Source: Sipunculus nudus
Taxonomy: Eukaryota; Annelida; Sipuncula; Golfingiida; Sipunculidae
Assembly (NCBI GenBank): GCA_026874595.1
Contig: CM049313.1
Location: 45,102,659 to 45,166,658, forward strand
Direction: 5' to 3'
Length of the DNA stretch: 64,000 nucleotides
In this document: positions 1-10,700 of the stretch, one piece after another
Position numbering within the stretch: the first letter of the stretch is position 1
Layout of the letters: every line of letters starts with the position of its first letter
Program-made: the position numbers and the translations under genes
Notes under the pieces: model-generated
The model's database searches: none
The model's input: the letters and a program-made list of their open reading frames with translations, nothing else
What the model was told of the DNA's origin: nothing

Positions 1-660
1 AAATTAAAATCTCAGAAATGACTAGAGCTATAATCACCAAATTTTATACCAATGTTTGTCACATATGTCATATCTAAAATTGAGGTATTAGTGGCGCCAA
101 CTACATTGATCTGTTTTTTACAAGCGAAAATGTAATTTCAAACTCTTCTAGCTTATACACAGATTTATGATGAAACTGTTAAGCTGATTGTTTAAACTTT
201 TTAAGAATTATTCTATGGTAGGGGTCTGCCAGTTTTATAAGAATAGATTGGGTAAATACAGCTTTAAAGAAGCATCGTAGCCAATTGAAAAAGGCTATCT
301 GTGTTTGAAAACAGATTTGACAACATGCTGAGTTTCAGCAAGAGGTCACTCAGTGCAACCAGGTGGGGTCCAGGCATCACCATGCAACTGACCTTGCTCT
401 GTCTGGTGTCTAGATAATGTGTCTAGACATCTAGACACAGCGTCTTGACGTCTAGACATTGTGTCTTGACGCAGAATTCCCAGATTATTGGATCTATATC
501 TTTCAGCTGTTTGAAAAATTTTGGTTTGCATTTTTAGCAAATCTGTGAGCTTATGCAATGGTGTGGCGTCGTCCGTCTTATGTCGTCCGTGATGCGTCAT
601 AGCTATCTCAAAAAGGGCAGGAGCTAGCATCACTAATTTTGTCATCGGATATTTAGCGAA
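1..660. repeat. Interspersed repeat, '278-bp satellite' family, flank/5' part
   Basis: This stretch is clearly related, in the same orientation, to about 46920-47420. The shared series includes 'CTCAGAAA', a 'CACCAAATTTTAT' block, 'AATGTTTGTCACAT', a GGCGCCA site, 'AGAATAGATTGGGTAA', and then a cluster of TCTAGAC repeats. No gene is visible; the 99-residue minus-strand reading frame at 346-645 is a by-product of the TCTAGAC repeats. Confidence 0.7.
405..475. repeat. TCTAGAC-rich palindrome cluster
   Basis: Several copies of TCTAGACA / TGTCTAGA / CGTCTAGAC in both orientations lie within about 70 bp and can form alternative hairpins. A longer and cleaner version is at 47375-47408 in the related repeat copy, so this is a conserved part of the family. 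Confidence 0.7.
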
Positions 661-780
661 CCTGTGAGCTAATGCAATGCTGCTGCATCGTCCATCGTGC
701 GTCAGTGCATCATGCGTCGTCTCTAGTTAACCATACCTATCTCAAAAATGGCAGGAGCTAGTATCACCAAATTTTTTGCA
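533..780 (+). repeat. Two tandem copies of the 278-family 5'-end module
   Basis: The module 'TTTAGCRAAYCTGTGAGCT-ATGCAATG' followed by CGTC-rich sequence and then 'CTATCTCAAAAA-GGCAGGAGCTAG' occurs at about 533-650 and again at 652-780. A third copy is at about 46235-46350. The T-rich start plus a GTCC/CGTC run resembles the 5' end of the other Helitron-like family in this window (see 2576). Confidence 0.6.
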
Positions 781-2110
781 AATAATCAGTCATCAGTCAT
801 CATTTGTTCATTTTTTTTCTAACTGCAATTTCTTTGATTTTTGCACAGCGTCCATCTGTTAATCTGCCTTTGGATTAAAACACATATCTCTGCATTGGTT
901 GGACCTATCGACCTGAAATTTTGCATGTGTATACATCTTGGACAGCTTTCTTGATTTTATGACAGGTGGCGCCGCCAGTTTCACGTTTAAGCTGCAGACA
1001 TCCAAACTCATATCTCGGGAACCATTTGACCAGTTGGGCCAAAATTTTGTATGTATATAGATCTCCCATAGCTCTTTATCAACGCAAAACTGGTGGCGCT
1101 ACCTTCAACCATTTTTGCACAGCGTCCATCTGTTTATATGCCTTGGGATAAAATCACTCATATCTCGGCAGTGGTTTGACTTATCCACCTGAAATTTTGC
1201 AGGTTTATACATCCTTGACAGCTTTCTTGATTTTATGGCAGGCGGCCCCACCTACTTTCAAATTTACGCTGCAGACATCCAAGCTCATATCTCTCGAACC
1301 ATTTGACCGATTGGGCAAAAATTTTGCATGTTTATAGATCTTACATAGCTCTTTATCATACGCAAAACTAGTGGCGCCACCTGCAATCATTTTTGCACAG
1401 TGTCCGTCTGTTTGTTTGCCATGGGATAAAATCACTTATATCTCGGCAGTGGTTTGACATATTTGCCTAAAATTTCGCAGGTTTATACATCTTGGATAGC
1501 TTTCTCGATTTTGTGGCAGGTGGTGCCACCTATATTTATGTATACACTTCAAACATTCAGGCTTATATCTCAGGACTGGTTTGACATATCCCCCTGAAAT
1601 TTTGCGTGTGTATAGATCTCACATAGCTCTTAATCATACACAAAAGTGGTGGCGCCACCTGCCACCATTTTTGCACAGCGTCTGTATGTTTGTCTGCTGT
1701 GGGCTAAAATCACTCATATCTCGGCAGTGGTTTGACATATCTGCCTAAAATTTCGCAGGTTTATACATCTTGGATAGCTTTCTCGATTTTGTGGCAGGTG
1801 GTGCCACCTACATTTATGTATATGCTGCAGACATTCAGGCTTATACTTCAGGACTTGGTTGACATATACCCCTGATATTTTACATGTGTATAGATCTCAC
1901 ATATCTCTTAATCATACACAAAAGTGGTGGGGCCACCTGCCACCATTTTTGCACAGCGTCCATCTGTTTGTCTGCCGTGGGCTAAAATCACTTATATCTC
2001 AGTAGTGGTTAGACTTATCTGCCTAAAATTTTGCATGTTTATACATCTTGGACAGCTACCCGGATTTTGTGGTAGGTGGCACAACCGACATACACATTTC
2101 GGCTGCAGAC
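781..2110 (+). repeat. Tandem array, about 278-bp monomer, about 5 copies
   Basis: The anchor 'TTTTTGCACAGYG' recurs at about 838, 1112, 1392, 1669 and 1948, spacings of 274-280 bp. Each monomer has two half-units, each with 'GGTTTGAC-TAT...CCTGAAATTTTGCA', a 'TATACATCTTGGAYAGCTTTCT' or 'TATAGATCTCACATAGCTCTT' block, and a GGTGGCGCCACC-like palindrome. Degenerate monomers also occur at about 6930-7160 and 29800-30300. No coding gene is supported here. Confidence 0.85.
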
Positions 2111-2507
2111 ACCCAGGCTATAATGCAACACACCTCAATCTATCTCCCCATGCCACTCAATCCATGCCTCACTTCACCCGTCACACTCTGATTTTGGCGG
2201 ATACAAGTAGTCGCTTGTTGACTACCCGTATTCTAGTTTTTGTGTTGTGTGCACCCATGCTAGAATTTCAGCTGTGATGTTTGTTTAATTGTTTCTTGTT
2301 CTAAGTGTTTAGTACTTGCATTGTTCATATACATGTTACACATGTTCTTTAAAAGTAATGGTCCAGCATTGAAGCATTATACCTGGTGTAATCTCATTGC
2401 ACAGGGTTGCATTAGGCCTGTAGGCCTTTTATTATGATATGTTATGAGTTTATTAGGTTAAAACCAAACATGTATATGCACATAACTAAAAACATATATG
2501 ACAATCA
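2111..2507 (+). repeat. 3' end of the 278-family element plus spacer
   Basis: The segment about 2290-2440 matches 32164-32300 and 40503-40625 (landmarks: 'TTTAGTACTTG', 'AAGCATTATACCTG', 'CACTGCACAGG', 'GCATTAGGCCTGTAGG'). It ends in AGGCCTGTAGGCCT followed by T's, a short palindromic terminus. This fits the 3' end of a Helitron-like element whose core is the 278-bp array. Nothing else is seen. Confidence 0.5.
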
Positions 2508-2575
2508 CTGAGCAGAAGCGGATCCAGGGAAGGGTTCCAGGGGGTTCAGGACCCCCCTTTTTATCCGCTGCAAGC

Positions 2576-5500
2576 TTTTTAGCTCAGCTGACTATAAGTC
2601 ATCTGAGCTATAGTCGTGGTACATTGTCCATCGTCCATCCGTCTGTCCGTCAATCCGTCCACCTATGATGTGGCTCGTTTTCAAACCGTAAGACCTAGGA
2701 TTCAAAAATTCGGCATAATGTTAGATGTCCCCAAGATCTCCTACCAAGCTGTAAACTGGGTCTTTGCAACTTTGTTCCTTTGAGAATTTAGGGAAAAACC
2801 TCAATTTTTTATTAAAAACCTATTTTCACACTTCAGGACTGCCTAACATCAAAACCACTCATCTGTTTTTCCTCATATTTAACATAAATATTCCACTCTA
2901 TAGTTCCTATGTACATGCCAGAAATAAGGTCTGTATTATATAATTTAAAAAAGTTATGGGCTCAAACATAAGGCATTTTGTAAAAAATCAGGAAAGATAT
3001 TTGATCGCTTAACACAAAACATGTTTAAGCTAAAGACTTTTTTCAGGTAATATAACTTTAATTTATCAAAATTAAATTGTATACCCAAAATTAGATCAAA
3101 ATCTCTCAAATTTTTAAAATATTAGCAAAAATAAAAAATTGGTACCTTAAATTTTGCCCAATTTTGGCCACAGCACGTTTTTCTCCTTTAAGTACTGTGG
3201 ATTTAATTTTCACAGCATGTTCACATAAGGATTTAATCTGTTTAAATCTGAAATTTGAAAATAAAAGCTGCAAAATTAGGCTAGTTATTGAATTTTTTTT
3301 GGAGGCTCTTGTTGTATACCCTTACATTGTCAAGCAGCCCACTTTGGTCACTGTAGGTCATTCAGTGCAGCTCTCTATGCTCCCCAGGCTGATGGCATAA
3401 TGTTATGCAATCCCATCACTAGGGCAGTTAATACCATACCACAGGGAGCAGGGATGGGTTTTAGGCTGCCCAAAACCTGTTTTCGGCAGGGCAGAGCCTA
3501 AAACCTGCCTTTAACTGCCTAAAATAGGTTATAACCTGACTAAAACTATCTTTAACTACCTAAAACCTTACATACCTTCACCTATGACTTGCAGTTTAAC
3601 TTTGTTTTATTGTTACACAGCTGAATGCATTAAAGAAATATGCTTAACAAATTAAAAGTGAGGAACACATTGTTTAAACTTGATAATTCAAACCATGATA
3701 CAAAAAAAGCATCAAAGGAATACAACACTACTTCAGGTTTTCCTTATGAACACAGTTCTCTGACAGTTTTAGCTTTAGTTTTAGCTCCCACCTCCATTAC
3801 TGCCAATTTATAAAAGAATGCTCATACTGTAAGCTTATGACCAGATGCTTTGATTGGCTTTTTGATCACAAGGGATTAAATTTTGTTATATATGGGAAAG
3901 AAGTTTTCCTAAATTTTAAAAGTTGTTCCATTTACACTGAAGAATACCCCTGTATACTGTAGTCTCACTAATATTTCATGTATGTATTGTATGCCTGTAT
4001 CTTCAAATGGCAAAAAGCAAAAGACTAATGTTTTAAAATATAACAGATCTTTTATGCTAGCCATCAGCTAAAAATATGATAATATCTTTTACATTTTATG
4101 ATAATGAACAAGGTTATATATTCCCTTAGCTAGGTCATCCTTTGCCCAATTGGAAGATTTTTTGCACATACTTATTGTCTATATTATGATGGATATGCTC
4201 TGTTAACCGTATATATAAAAGTTTACCTTGTGAAAATGGAACCCTCATGAAAATCTTTAATTAGTATAAAACTGAAAAATGTGAAAATATATTGCAGTGA
4301 ATATGTTGCAAACCACAGAATATTCATAAAACTTTTGAACTGTGTTCAACCTAAAGGCCTGAGAAACCTACATGTCATGGTCAGGGGCCCTGACTTTATC
4401 ACTCAGTAAAAAGTTTGACTCAAGAACAGTTTTCAGGGCAAGGGCTTTGATTGCATCATCCTGGTCATGTATGAAAGTTCACATGAACATCCTCTAGGAC
4501 ACAGTAGTGGGACTTATGACCATTAGGTCTTATGTTTGACCCCATCACCCTGGTAAATAGTAATTAACTGGTCTAATCAAGCATGGCCTCCTCCTCTGAT
4601 ACCCCCTGCCTTACTGGAGGCTTACTGGAGGTTCTGTTGCACTAAACAGCAAACCCAAACATGGTCTCATGCCCAAGAAACCTATACAGACTCTTTGAAG
4701 ACAGCATGATACCAGCGAACAAGAAATCTTGCATTCCTTCTACCTGAAACCTTCAAGAAACCAAGCAAAGCCATATGACTGCATCACCCTAGCCAGTTTG
4801 CAAGTTTTATTGATCTGTAAGTCAAAATTTAAACAAATATAGGTTTAAGGCACTTTTGGTGCCCAATACCTGCCTAAACCTGTTTTAGGCGGGGCAGTTT
4901 TAACCAGGTTTTAACCTATGGTTAAAACCTTCCGGCTTAAAACATGCCAACCCTGACAGGGAGCCTTCCCCCCCCCCCCCTCCACCCCATTCTGTTGACA
5001 GACCTGTACTATGAACTAGATGAATCTTAAAATTAACATTTTTTTCAGCAACAAGCAGTAACAACAGAGACCCCTCCCTCACCAACCACTTCAATACACA
5101 GGACTACTAAACAAGATGAATCTTATAATTTTAATGTTAAATAAATTCTTATTGATGAGACTTGGACAATTTTGAATTTTTTAAAGAAAATAAATTCAGG
5201 AATTTAATCCTAATATCCAAATATGATAAAATATTATGATTTAATGTAAGTGCTAACTGACAAGATTTAAGAAGATATAAATACTTTGTAGCATTTCATT
5301 CATATCTCTTAAAGTTGGCGGGGCCTAGGTGTGAATAACACTGTTAACTTAGTATTAAAATTAGGAATATTGGTCAAACTTTGTGGGATTAAATTTTAAC
5401 TCATATGGCCATATATTTAACTTTTGAAAACTTAATTACCTTCACACATTTTTTGTTTATGAAATGTTACTTTTATATAACACTTACCGTAGCCCTATTT

Positions 5501-5699
5501 GTTCCCTTGGTGCATCACTAAATGGTTTAGCTCATGTCTATTATTCTATAATTTACAGAGTTTCATTTTAGCAGGGCCATTTTATCATAGCTTTTCTAAT
5601 GATAATATACATGAAAAACAAAAAGAAATAAAAATATTTTGCAGTTACTAATATTTTCCAAAATTCAGCTGAGGGATGTGACCCATGGGTCTCTTGTTT
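2576..5699 (+). mobile_element. Helitron/Helentron-like element (TAGCTCAG family), copy 1
   Basis: It starts in a T run with the hairpin TAGCTCAGCTGACT / AGTCATCTGAGCTA (2580-2593 and 2597-2610), followed by a GTCC/GTCTGTCC run (2628-2660). It ends with CAGCTGAGGGATGTGACCCATGGGTCTCTTGTT (split: 5666-5682, 5683-5698). Start and end share subterminal inverted repeats (GCTCAGCTGA near the start, CAGCTGAG near the end). Insertion was into a T-rich site of the MITE. The interior resembles the copy at 30466-32165. No Rep/helicase coding is seen, so the element is non-autonomous. Assignment to the Helentron/HINE or 'Pearl' group is by architecture only. Confidence 0.65.
3449..4955. mobile_element. 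Non-autonomous hAT-like DNA transposon with 8-bp TSD
   Basis: The 5' end is CAGGGATGGGTTTTAGGC; the 3' end read on the other strand is CAGGGTTGGCATGTTTTAAG. Both carry the CAGGG start typical of hAT elements. The flanks are perfect 8-bp direct repeats ACAGGGAG (3441-3448 and 4956-4963), the hallmark TSD length of hAT. Just inside each end are many short CCTAAAACCTG / CAGGTTTTA motifs in opposite orientation, like subterminal transposase-binding sites. Its 1507 bp contain no transposase-like reading frame. It lies wholly inside the Helitron-like copy at 2576-5699, so it inserted last. Confidence 0.85.
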
Positions 5700-5835
5700 A
5701 AAGGGTTTCAGATGAAATTTTACAGCCTGGACACCCCCCCCCCCCCCTTTTCTGGACCTGGTGGGTTTTTTTTAGGGTTTTCATTAATTGGTTGGACCCC
5801 CCCTTTTCCTAAATCCTGGATCCGCCCCTGCTGAA

Positions 5836-6648
5836 GATAATACATAAAAACATACATTAAGGCACACTTATTTCCAAAGTATCCCTCATATGAATAATCT
5901 GACTTTCATAAATATTGACACCCACTTGTTGCGGAATCGACAACTGTGATAAGATCATTTCATGGAGAGGAAGAGGGCTAATCGGAATAAAGCATCTTTG
6001 GATGAGTTTTGCCAGTGTCTAGCGTCATATTGACCCCCTGGCATTACAACCAGATTACTAGCGCCAGAGTGTCATGATATCTACGTCTGAGGATCGCGTT
6101 ATAAGGCCTTATGAAGATGCAAATATTTTCGTCATTTGTAACAATGCTTCATGGGCTACAGGTACACTGTCAATCAACATAAACTAGACCATTCGTTATC
6201 ATTTTTTGTGAACTTTCTAATAATACCAAATATGAGCAAGAAAAGTTCCTGTTTAACCCAGTACATTGGTAAACCTTTCGGCATGTTTGTTGAATTTATG
6301 ACCACATGAACACAAGCATGGCTTGCACGGGTTACGGGATGCCGGCAACTTGCAGGCGACACAGGAAATGACCCATGTCCATGGAGACAGTGTTTCAGTT
6401 TGGGTTGCGAGCTCACATTTATACTATTGTGTTTATTCACCCTTTTAAGTATAATATTGAGATTATATGGGCTGTTTACCACAATATGAATGCAACCAGA
6501 TGCAAGACCACTGCGATACATTCCTCCATATTACTAGTATCACAACTCAAGTAGGCTTACCAGCCCTATTATTCGATTGCCTACTGAGTCAGGTTGTCTG
6601 GGCTAGCCAGTGTCAAATTATACAGTTTTAAAAGTAGATCTGTGCATA
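5836..6648. other. Low-repeat intergenic DNA upstream of GALK2
   Basis: About 5930-6420 is richer in CG dinucleotides than its surroundings and matches no repeat elsewhere in the window, so it could hold the GALK2 promoter or 5' exon. No convincing first exon is visible. A minus-strand 115-codon reading frame at 6174-6521 shows no recognisable features. Confidence 0.3.
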
Positions 6649-6719
6649 TGTGTGTGTGTGTGTGTGTGTGTTGGGGGGGGGGGTTTAATTAACCCATTAA
6701 TACTGAAATATCCTACAGT

Positions 6720-6775
<56 letters not shown>
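6649..6775. repeat. Microsatellites (TG)n, poly-G and (TA)n
   Basis: A (TG)n run occupies about 6649-6671, a G run 6673-6683, and an almost uninterrupted (TA)n run about 6729-6775. Confidence 0.95.
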
Positions 6776-6779
<4 letters not shown>

Positions 6780-7407
6780 TATGGCTGAGGTCATTAAAAT
6801 AATTTATAACCCATTTTTTAATGCCCGTCCATCAAGCAAAAAGGAAAAAATGGAACTAAAGTATCATTTTTAATTAACATATTTGATATTAATTTTTAGT
6901 TATTCATACTTCCAGTATCTAAATCTTAAGCCTAAAATGTTGCATGTCCATAGATTATGATACCTTAATTTTGTACACAAGCATAGTGATACCACCTAAT
7001 ATCACATATTTGCATAGCATCCTTTCATAAATCAGTTTTGGATGAAAATTGCACATAACTCAGGATTAGATGGATGTATCAGCCTAAAATTTTGTATATT
7101 TATCCATTTTAGATAACTTTTTCTTAGACCAGACAGGTGGCACCACCTACCATCGTGTTTTGTAGAATACATTGATTGTCTTTTCTGTGGAGTTGTTTGA
7201 TATATCAGATTAAAACTGTGGATTTCCATGTATATAGGACTTATTTTTTTAATCTGTGATACAAGTGCAGTAAATATTTATGTCAGTAGACAAATAATAT
7301 CTCTTACCAGTAACACAACAGTGATATATATTTTATTTAGAATTGAAATCAAACTGAAGTATGAAGGTAAAGTGATGTCTTGTGAGATGGAACTTAGAAA
7401 AAATAAA
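6776..7407 (+). repeat. Degenerate 278-family monomers and spacer
   Basis: About 6920-7160 contains decayed half-units: 'CCTAAAATGTTGCATG-CCATAGAT', 'ATTTGCATAGC', 'CCTAAAATTTTGTATATTTATCCAT' and 'GACAGGTGGCACCACCTACCATC'. The remainder shows nothing identifiable. Confidence 0.5.
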
Positions 7408-7476
7408 ATCTCTCTCTCTTTCTCTCTCTGTCTCTTTCTCTCTCTCTCTTTCTCTCTCTCTCTCACACACACAATC
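7408..7476. repeat. (TC)n microsatellite with short (CA)n end
   Basis: A pyrimidine run of CT/TC repeats passes into CACACA and then CAATCAATCAATCAG. It encodes the low-complexity reading frames seen on both strands here, which are not genes. It could act as a polypyrimidine tract for an acceptor AG at about 7486. Confidence 0.9.
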
Positions 7477-7489
7477 AATCAATCAGTCA

Positions 7490-7545
7490 ATGTATGGCTT
7501 ACTCTGTCTCTCTCAACCTCAGTCAGTCAACTCCCAAAAAACAAG
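7490..7545 (+). CDS. GALK2: Candidate first coding exon of GALK2 (weak)
   Basis: ATG at 7490 opens 18 codons plus two bases, ending in ACAAG|GTGAGG, a good donor. The phase (two bases left over) is exactly what the firmly placed exon at 7623 requires. The 77-bp intron 7546-7622 ends in TTTATATTTCAG. The resulting protein would be 458 residues, close to the usual GALK2 length as recalled for the human enzyme. Against this call, the encoded residues (MYGLLCLSQPQ...) are low-complexity, derive from the edge of a TC repeat, and do not resemble known GALK2 N-termini. The true first exon may lie elsewhere upstream. Confidence 0.3.
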
Positions 7546-7622
7546 GTGAGGGGTTAAGAGAAAGTCAAAGCATCTCAAGCTGCATATTCTACATTATGTA
7601 TATAATTCCGTTTATATTTCAG

Positions 7623-7711
7623 ATTCCAGAGGCTCAAAGAAGCATTCAAGACCAAATATGGAAAGGAACCAAATTTCTTTGCCAGAGCTCCAGGAAGAGT
7701 CAATTTGATAG
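7623..7711 (+). CDS. GALK2: GALK2 exon: N-terminal substrate-binding motif
   Basis: The acceptor is ...TTTATATTTCAG and the donor G|GTAGTC. The first base completes a codon from an upstream exon, then 29 codons and one spare base follow ([13 protein letters not shown] ... [11 protein letters not shown]). The [12 protein letters not shown] block, completed by the next exon, is the galactokinase signature that holds the sugar. Confidence 0.95.
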
Positions 7712-10700
7712 GTAGTCATCCATGAAAGGAATGTTTATAACACTGAATATGAATATTCATAACTTAGAGTTACTTGTATATGGCAGAATGTAATTGACTT
7801 TACTCTTAATAAGAGTTTTTTATTCATATTTTAAGCTCTAACAGCTTACATTTAGAACTATAATGATGGGTCCTTTATCTGTCAACTTTCCATCCATACA
7901 TCCACCTCTTTATCTATAGGCAGGGCATAAACTCTAACTGTAAGAGTAAGAAGAGTTTTTTTTTCATTTATTTACATTTATCTCATAACAATCATTATTT
8001 ATTTTAACTTTAAACCAAGAAATTTTCTCTGTCTAATGAAGGAAATTCTCTAATCAAATACCCAATGAAATGATCAAAATCAATTCCATTGAAATAACAC
8101 ATTCCAAGTTTTAAGTTATTATATACAAAAATATTCTTTGTTACCATGGTATTTAGTAGAGGTAATTACTCATTTTCAGTTATCCTTTTTTATCTGCTGT
8201 ATAACTCTCCAGAAATTTCTGTTGGATTAAATTATCTACCTTAAAGTGGATCACCTTTTCAGAATTAATGGGGCATATAGTAATGGAGTCAGAAGTGTAA
8301 TCATCATGAAAGAAATTGTTTCTATATTTTAAAATTGTTATTATTTAAGTGTCAGAAAAGCCTCACATTGACAATATTTTTTTAAGCACCAAGTTGCAGC
8401 AGTATTTCCTGAATAAGTAAAATATATGTTTTTTAAATATCACATTCGATAATTTTGAAGTGATAATTGATCAATGTTTTTGAGTTTTTTTGTTAATGTT
8501 GGTGAACTGAGACCAAAACCAATGCCTGTGCTGTGATTCAGTTTTTTAAGAATTGTTTCATATGAAACTTAACCCCCACAATGGGAATATCTTAGTCTTG
8601 GTATAATTTGTGCTGTTTAACAATTTTGTTATTTTACAGGAGAGCATGTGGATTACTGTGGTTATGCCGTACTTCCAATGGCTCTGGACCAGGACATCCT
8701 GATGGCTGCCGCACCCAATGACCTCAACCAGCTGAGAATGGCAAACACACATCCTGATTACAAGTACAGTATAACCCTATTACTTTGCCACCAATCCAAT
8801 TCATCAGCCATCCAGTCACTTACCACTCAACTTGCCATGCCACCACTCCATTCACTTGCCCCCCTCCCCCACCTCTCCCCCTCCCCCCCCCCCCCCCCAT
8901 TCATTAGCCATTCAATCACTTGCAACCCTGTACACATGCCTCCTTATTTATTAACCATCCAATCACTTGCCACTAAATTCACTATCAATCCATTCATTTG
9001 CCACAACATTCATTTACCATTCCATCACTTTATACACCACATTAACTTGCTATGGCACCCATTCACTAGCTGTCCAAATTTGTTAGCCAACTGATCACTT
9101 GTACCAAAGACATTTATCCATCCATTCACCTGCCACCCCATTTATTTACCACCTATTCACTTGAAACACCATTTGTTTGCCAACCATTTATATGCCTAAC
9201 ATGATCTTTTGTCACTCATTCACTTGACTGTGTCTTTCTGTTTGCATGAACTTCAGGCTAGGGCTAGGCATTTAAACTTAAAGCTGAACATGTGAACTGG
9301 GTTGAATAATTTGTGTTCTATGAGAAACATAAAGATTGCATGCTTCAGTCATTTTGCTGCTGTTCAGATTGATTCAAACCAACCTTTGTTCAATAAATTA
9401 CATGCCACTTTTATAAAACACTGACTGTGTATACCCATCAGTTTCACCCTGCTGCTGATATTGGAGCAAAGTCTTTTGAAGATGGTGCATGAATGAAAAA
9501 AATATATATAAAATGGGTATGAAGGGGTACTTCTCCTTCATGTACATTAGTGGTATATGGGATTTAACAGAAGTGCCAGCATAACAAAGATTGGAAGACT
9601 TCAAATTTACAAACTCTATATCAATGATATATGGGATTTTTTAATGTTTAAAGTTTAAATCTAAACTTAAACTGTTGAAAATTTCTTATTCCTAAAATGT
9701 TTTTCCACATAGAATTCAGCAATAGAAAGGTCAACCTTTCTACTTTTAGTTATGGACTATAGAACCAGTCTTCCATCCTACACATTTAATTAAACGTCAG
9801 TAATATTTTTTTTATTTCCTTTGTTTACTCCTTCTGTTAATGGTTACCAACTTTGTGGTGATAAAAATTATATTTGGAGATATTTTAATATAATTTGGAA
9901 AATTTACAGTGAAGATTATGTCACTGTGCTTTGTAGAGAGTACAGATGATCAACAACAGGCATTGTTATCAACTGAACAAACCACCTTTGCAGCACTTTT
10001 ATAATATATTATAGTCAGTTTATAATTCTGAGTACAGTATTACACATTTCTATCTGCCTTGGTAATTCAGAGAACCACAACAAGTATAAAGAGTTTAAAA
10101 TACCACTTAGCTTTAAACAGTCATTAAACTGCATATTTGATCTGTACCTACAATCAAGCATAAACGTAACTACACATACCAAAGCTGATATCAAAGCTGG
10201 ACTCTCAGAAATTAATACAGAATATGGCGTCAAAGTCAGCAAGCCAAATCTTTTGTATTTTCTTGATGCAAATCCCTGACAATATCTCAGATAGGGTTGC
10301 CATGTTGTATCTAGGTGTGAGCCAGAGTGCAGGGTTCACTAACCACCTTGTGCTGGCCAGGGCAATCATTGACTAAGGGTGGGAATTTACAATACAATGA
10401 TACTCTACATTGTAGGGAGTTCAGCTGCTCAACAACAGATATTTTTATCGATCGCAACAAACCTCTGTGGCAGCACTATATTCTGTGTGGTTATCGAGGA
10501 ATCCTGGAACATTGCGGACTGACAGACTCCACAGGGATGGACCTGATCGTGGAGGGAAGTGTACCTCGCAGTGCCGGTCTGTCAAGTTCAAGTGCCTTAG
10601 TCTGCTGTTCTGCTCTTGTTACTGCTCGCATCAATGAAAAACAACTCTCAAAGGTTAAACTTCTGTTCTAAATATCTAGTAAATGCAAAACCCAATGTTC

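Larger units (their letters stand above)
2513..5830 (+). mobile_element. GGATCC-type MITE, split by a later insertion
   Basis: The left part (2513-about 2575) begins CAGAAGCGGATCC and the right part (about 5697-5830) ends CTAAATCCTGGATCCGCCCCTG, forming terminal inverted repeats. Flanks are CTGAG (2508-2512) and CTGAA (5831-5835), a 4/5 match to a 5-bp target duplication. An uninterrupted 208-bp relative lies at 57968-58175, which shows that the intervening sequence is an insertion into the middle of the MITE. It has no coding capacity. The superfamily is unclear: the ends resemble hAT (CAG...CTG), but the duplication is 5 bp. Confidence 0.8.

Noticed and set aside
1-2110. CRISPR array, because of regularly spaced repeats
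   Set aside because: The periodicity is about 278 bp with no short repeat/unique spacer pattern, and the genome is clearly eukaryotic.
6174-6521. 115-codon minus-strand frame upstream of GALK2
   Set aside because: No recognisable domain, no splice or promoter context, and length within what chance allows.
7228-7557. Frames across the TC microsatellite as a gene
   Set aside because: Low-complexity Ser/Leu or Arg/Glu translations of (TC)n on both strands.
9398-10242. Minus-strand frames in a GALK2 intron
   Set aside because: Chance frames in AT-rich intron with no similarity or context.
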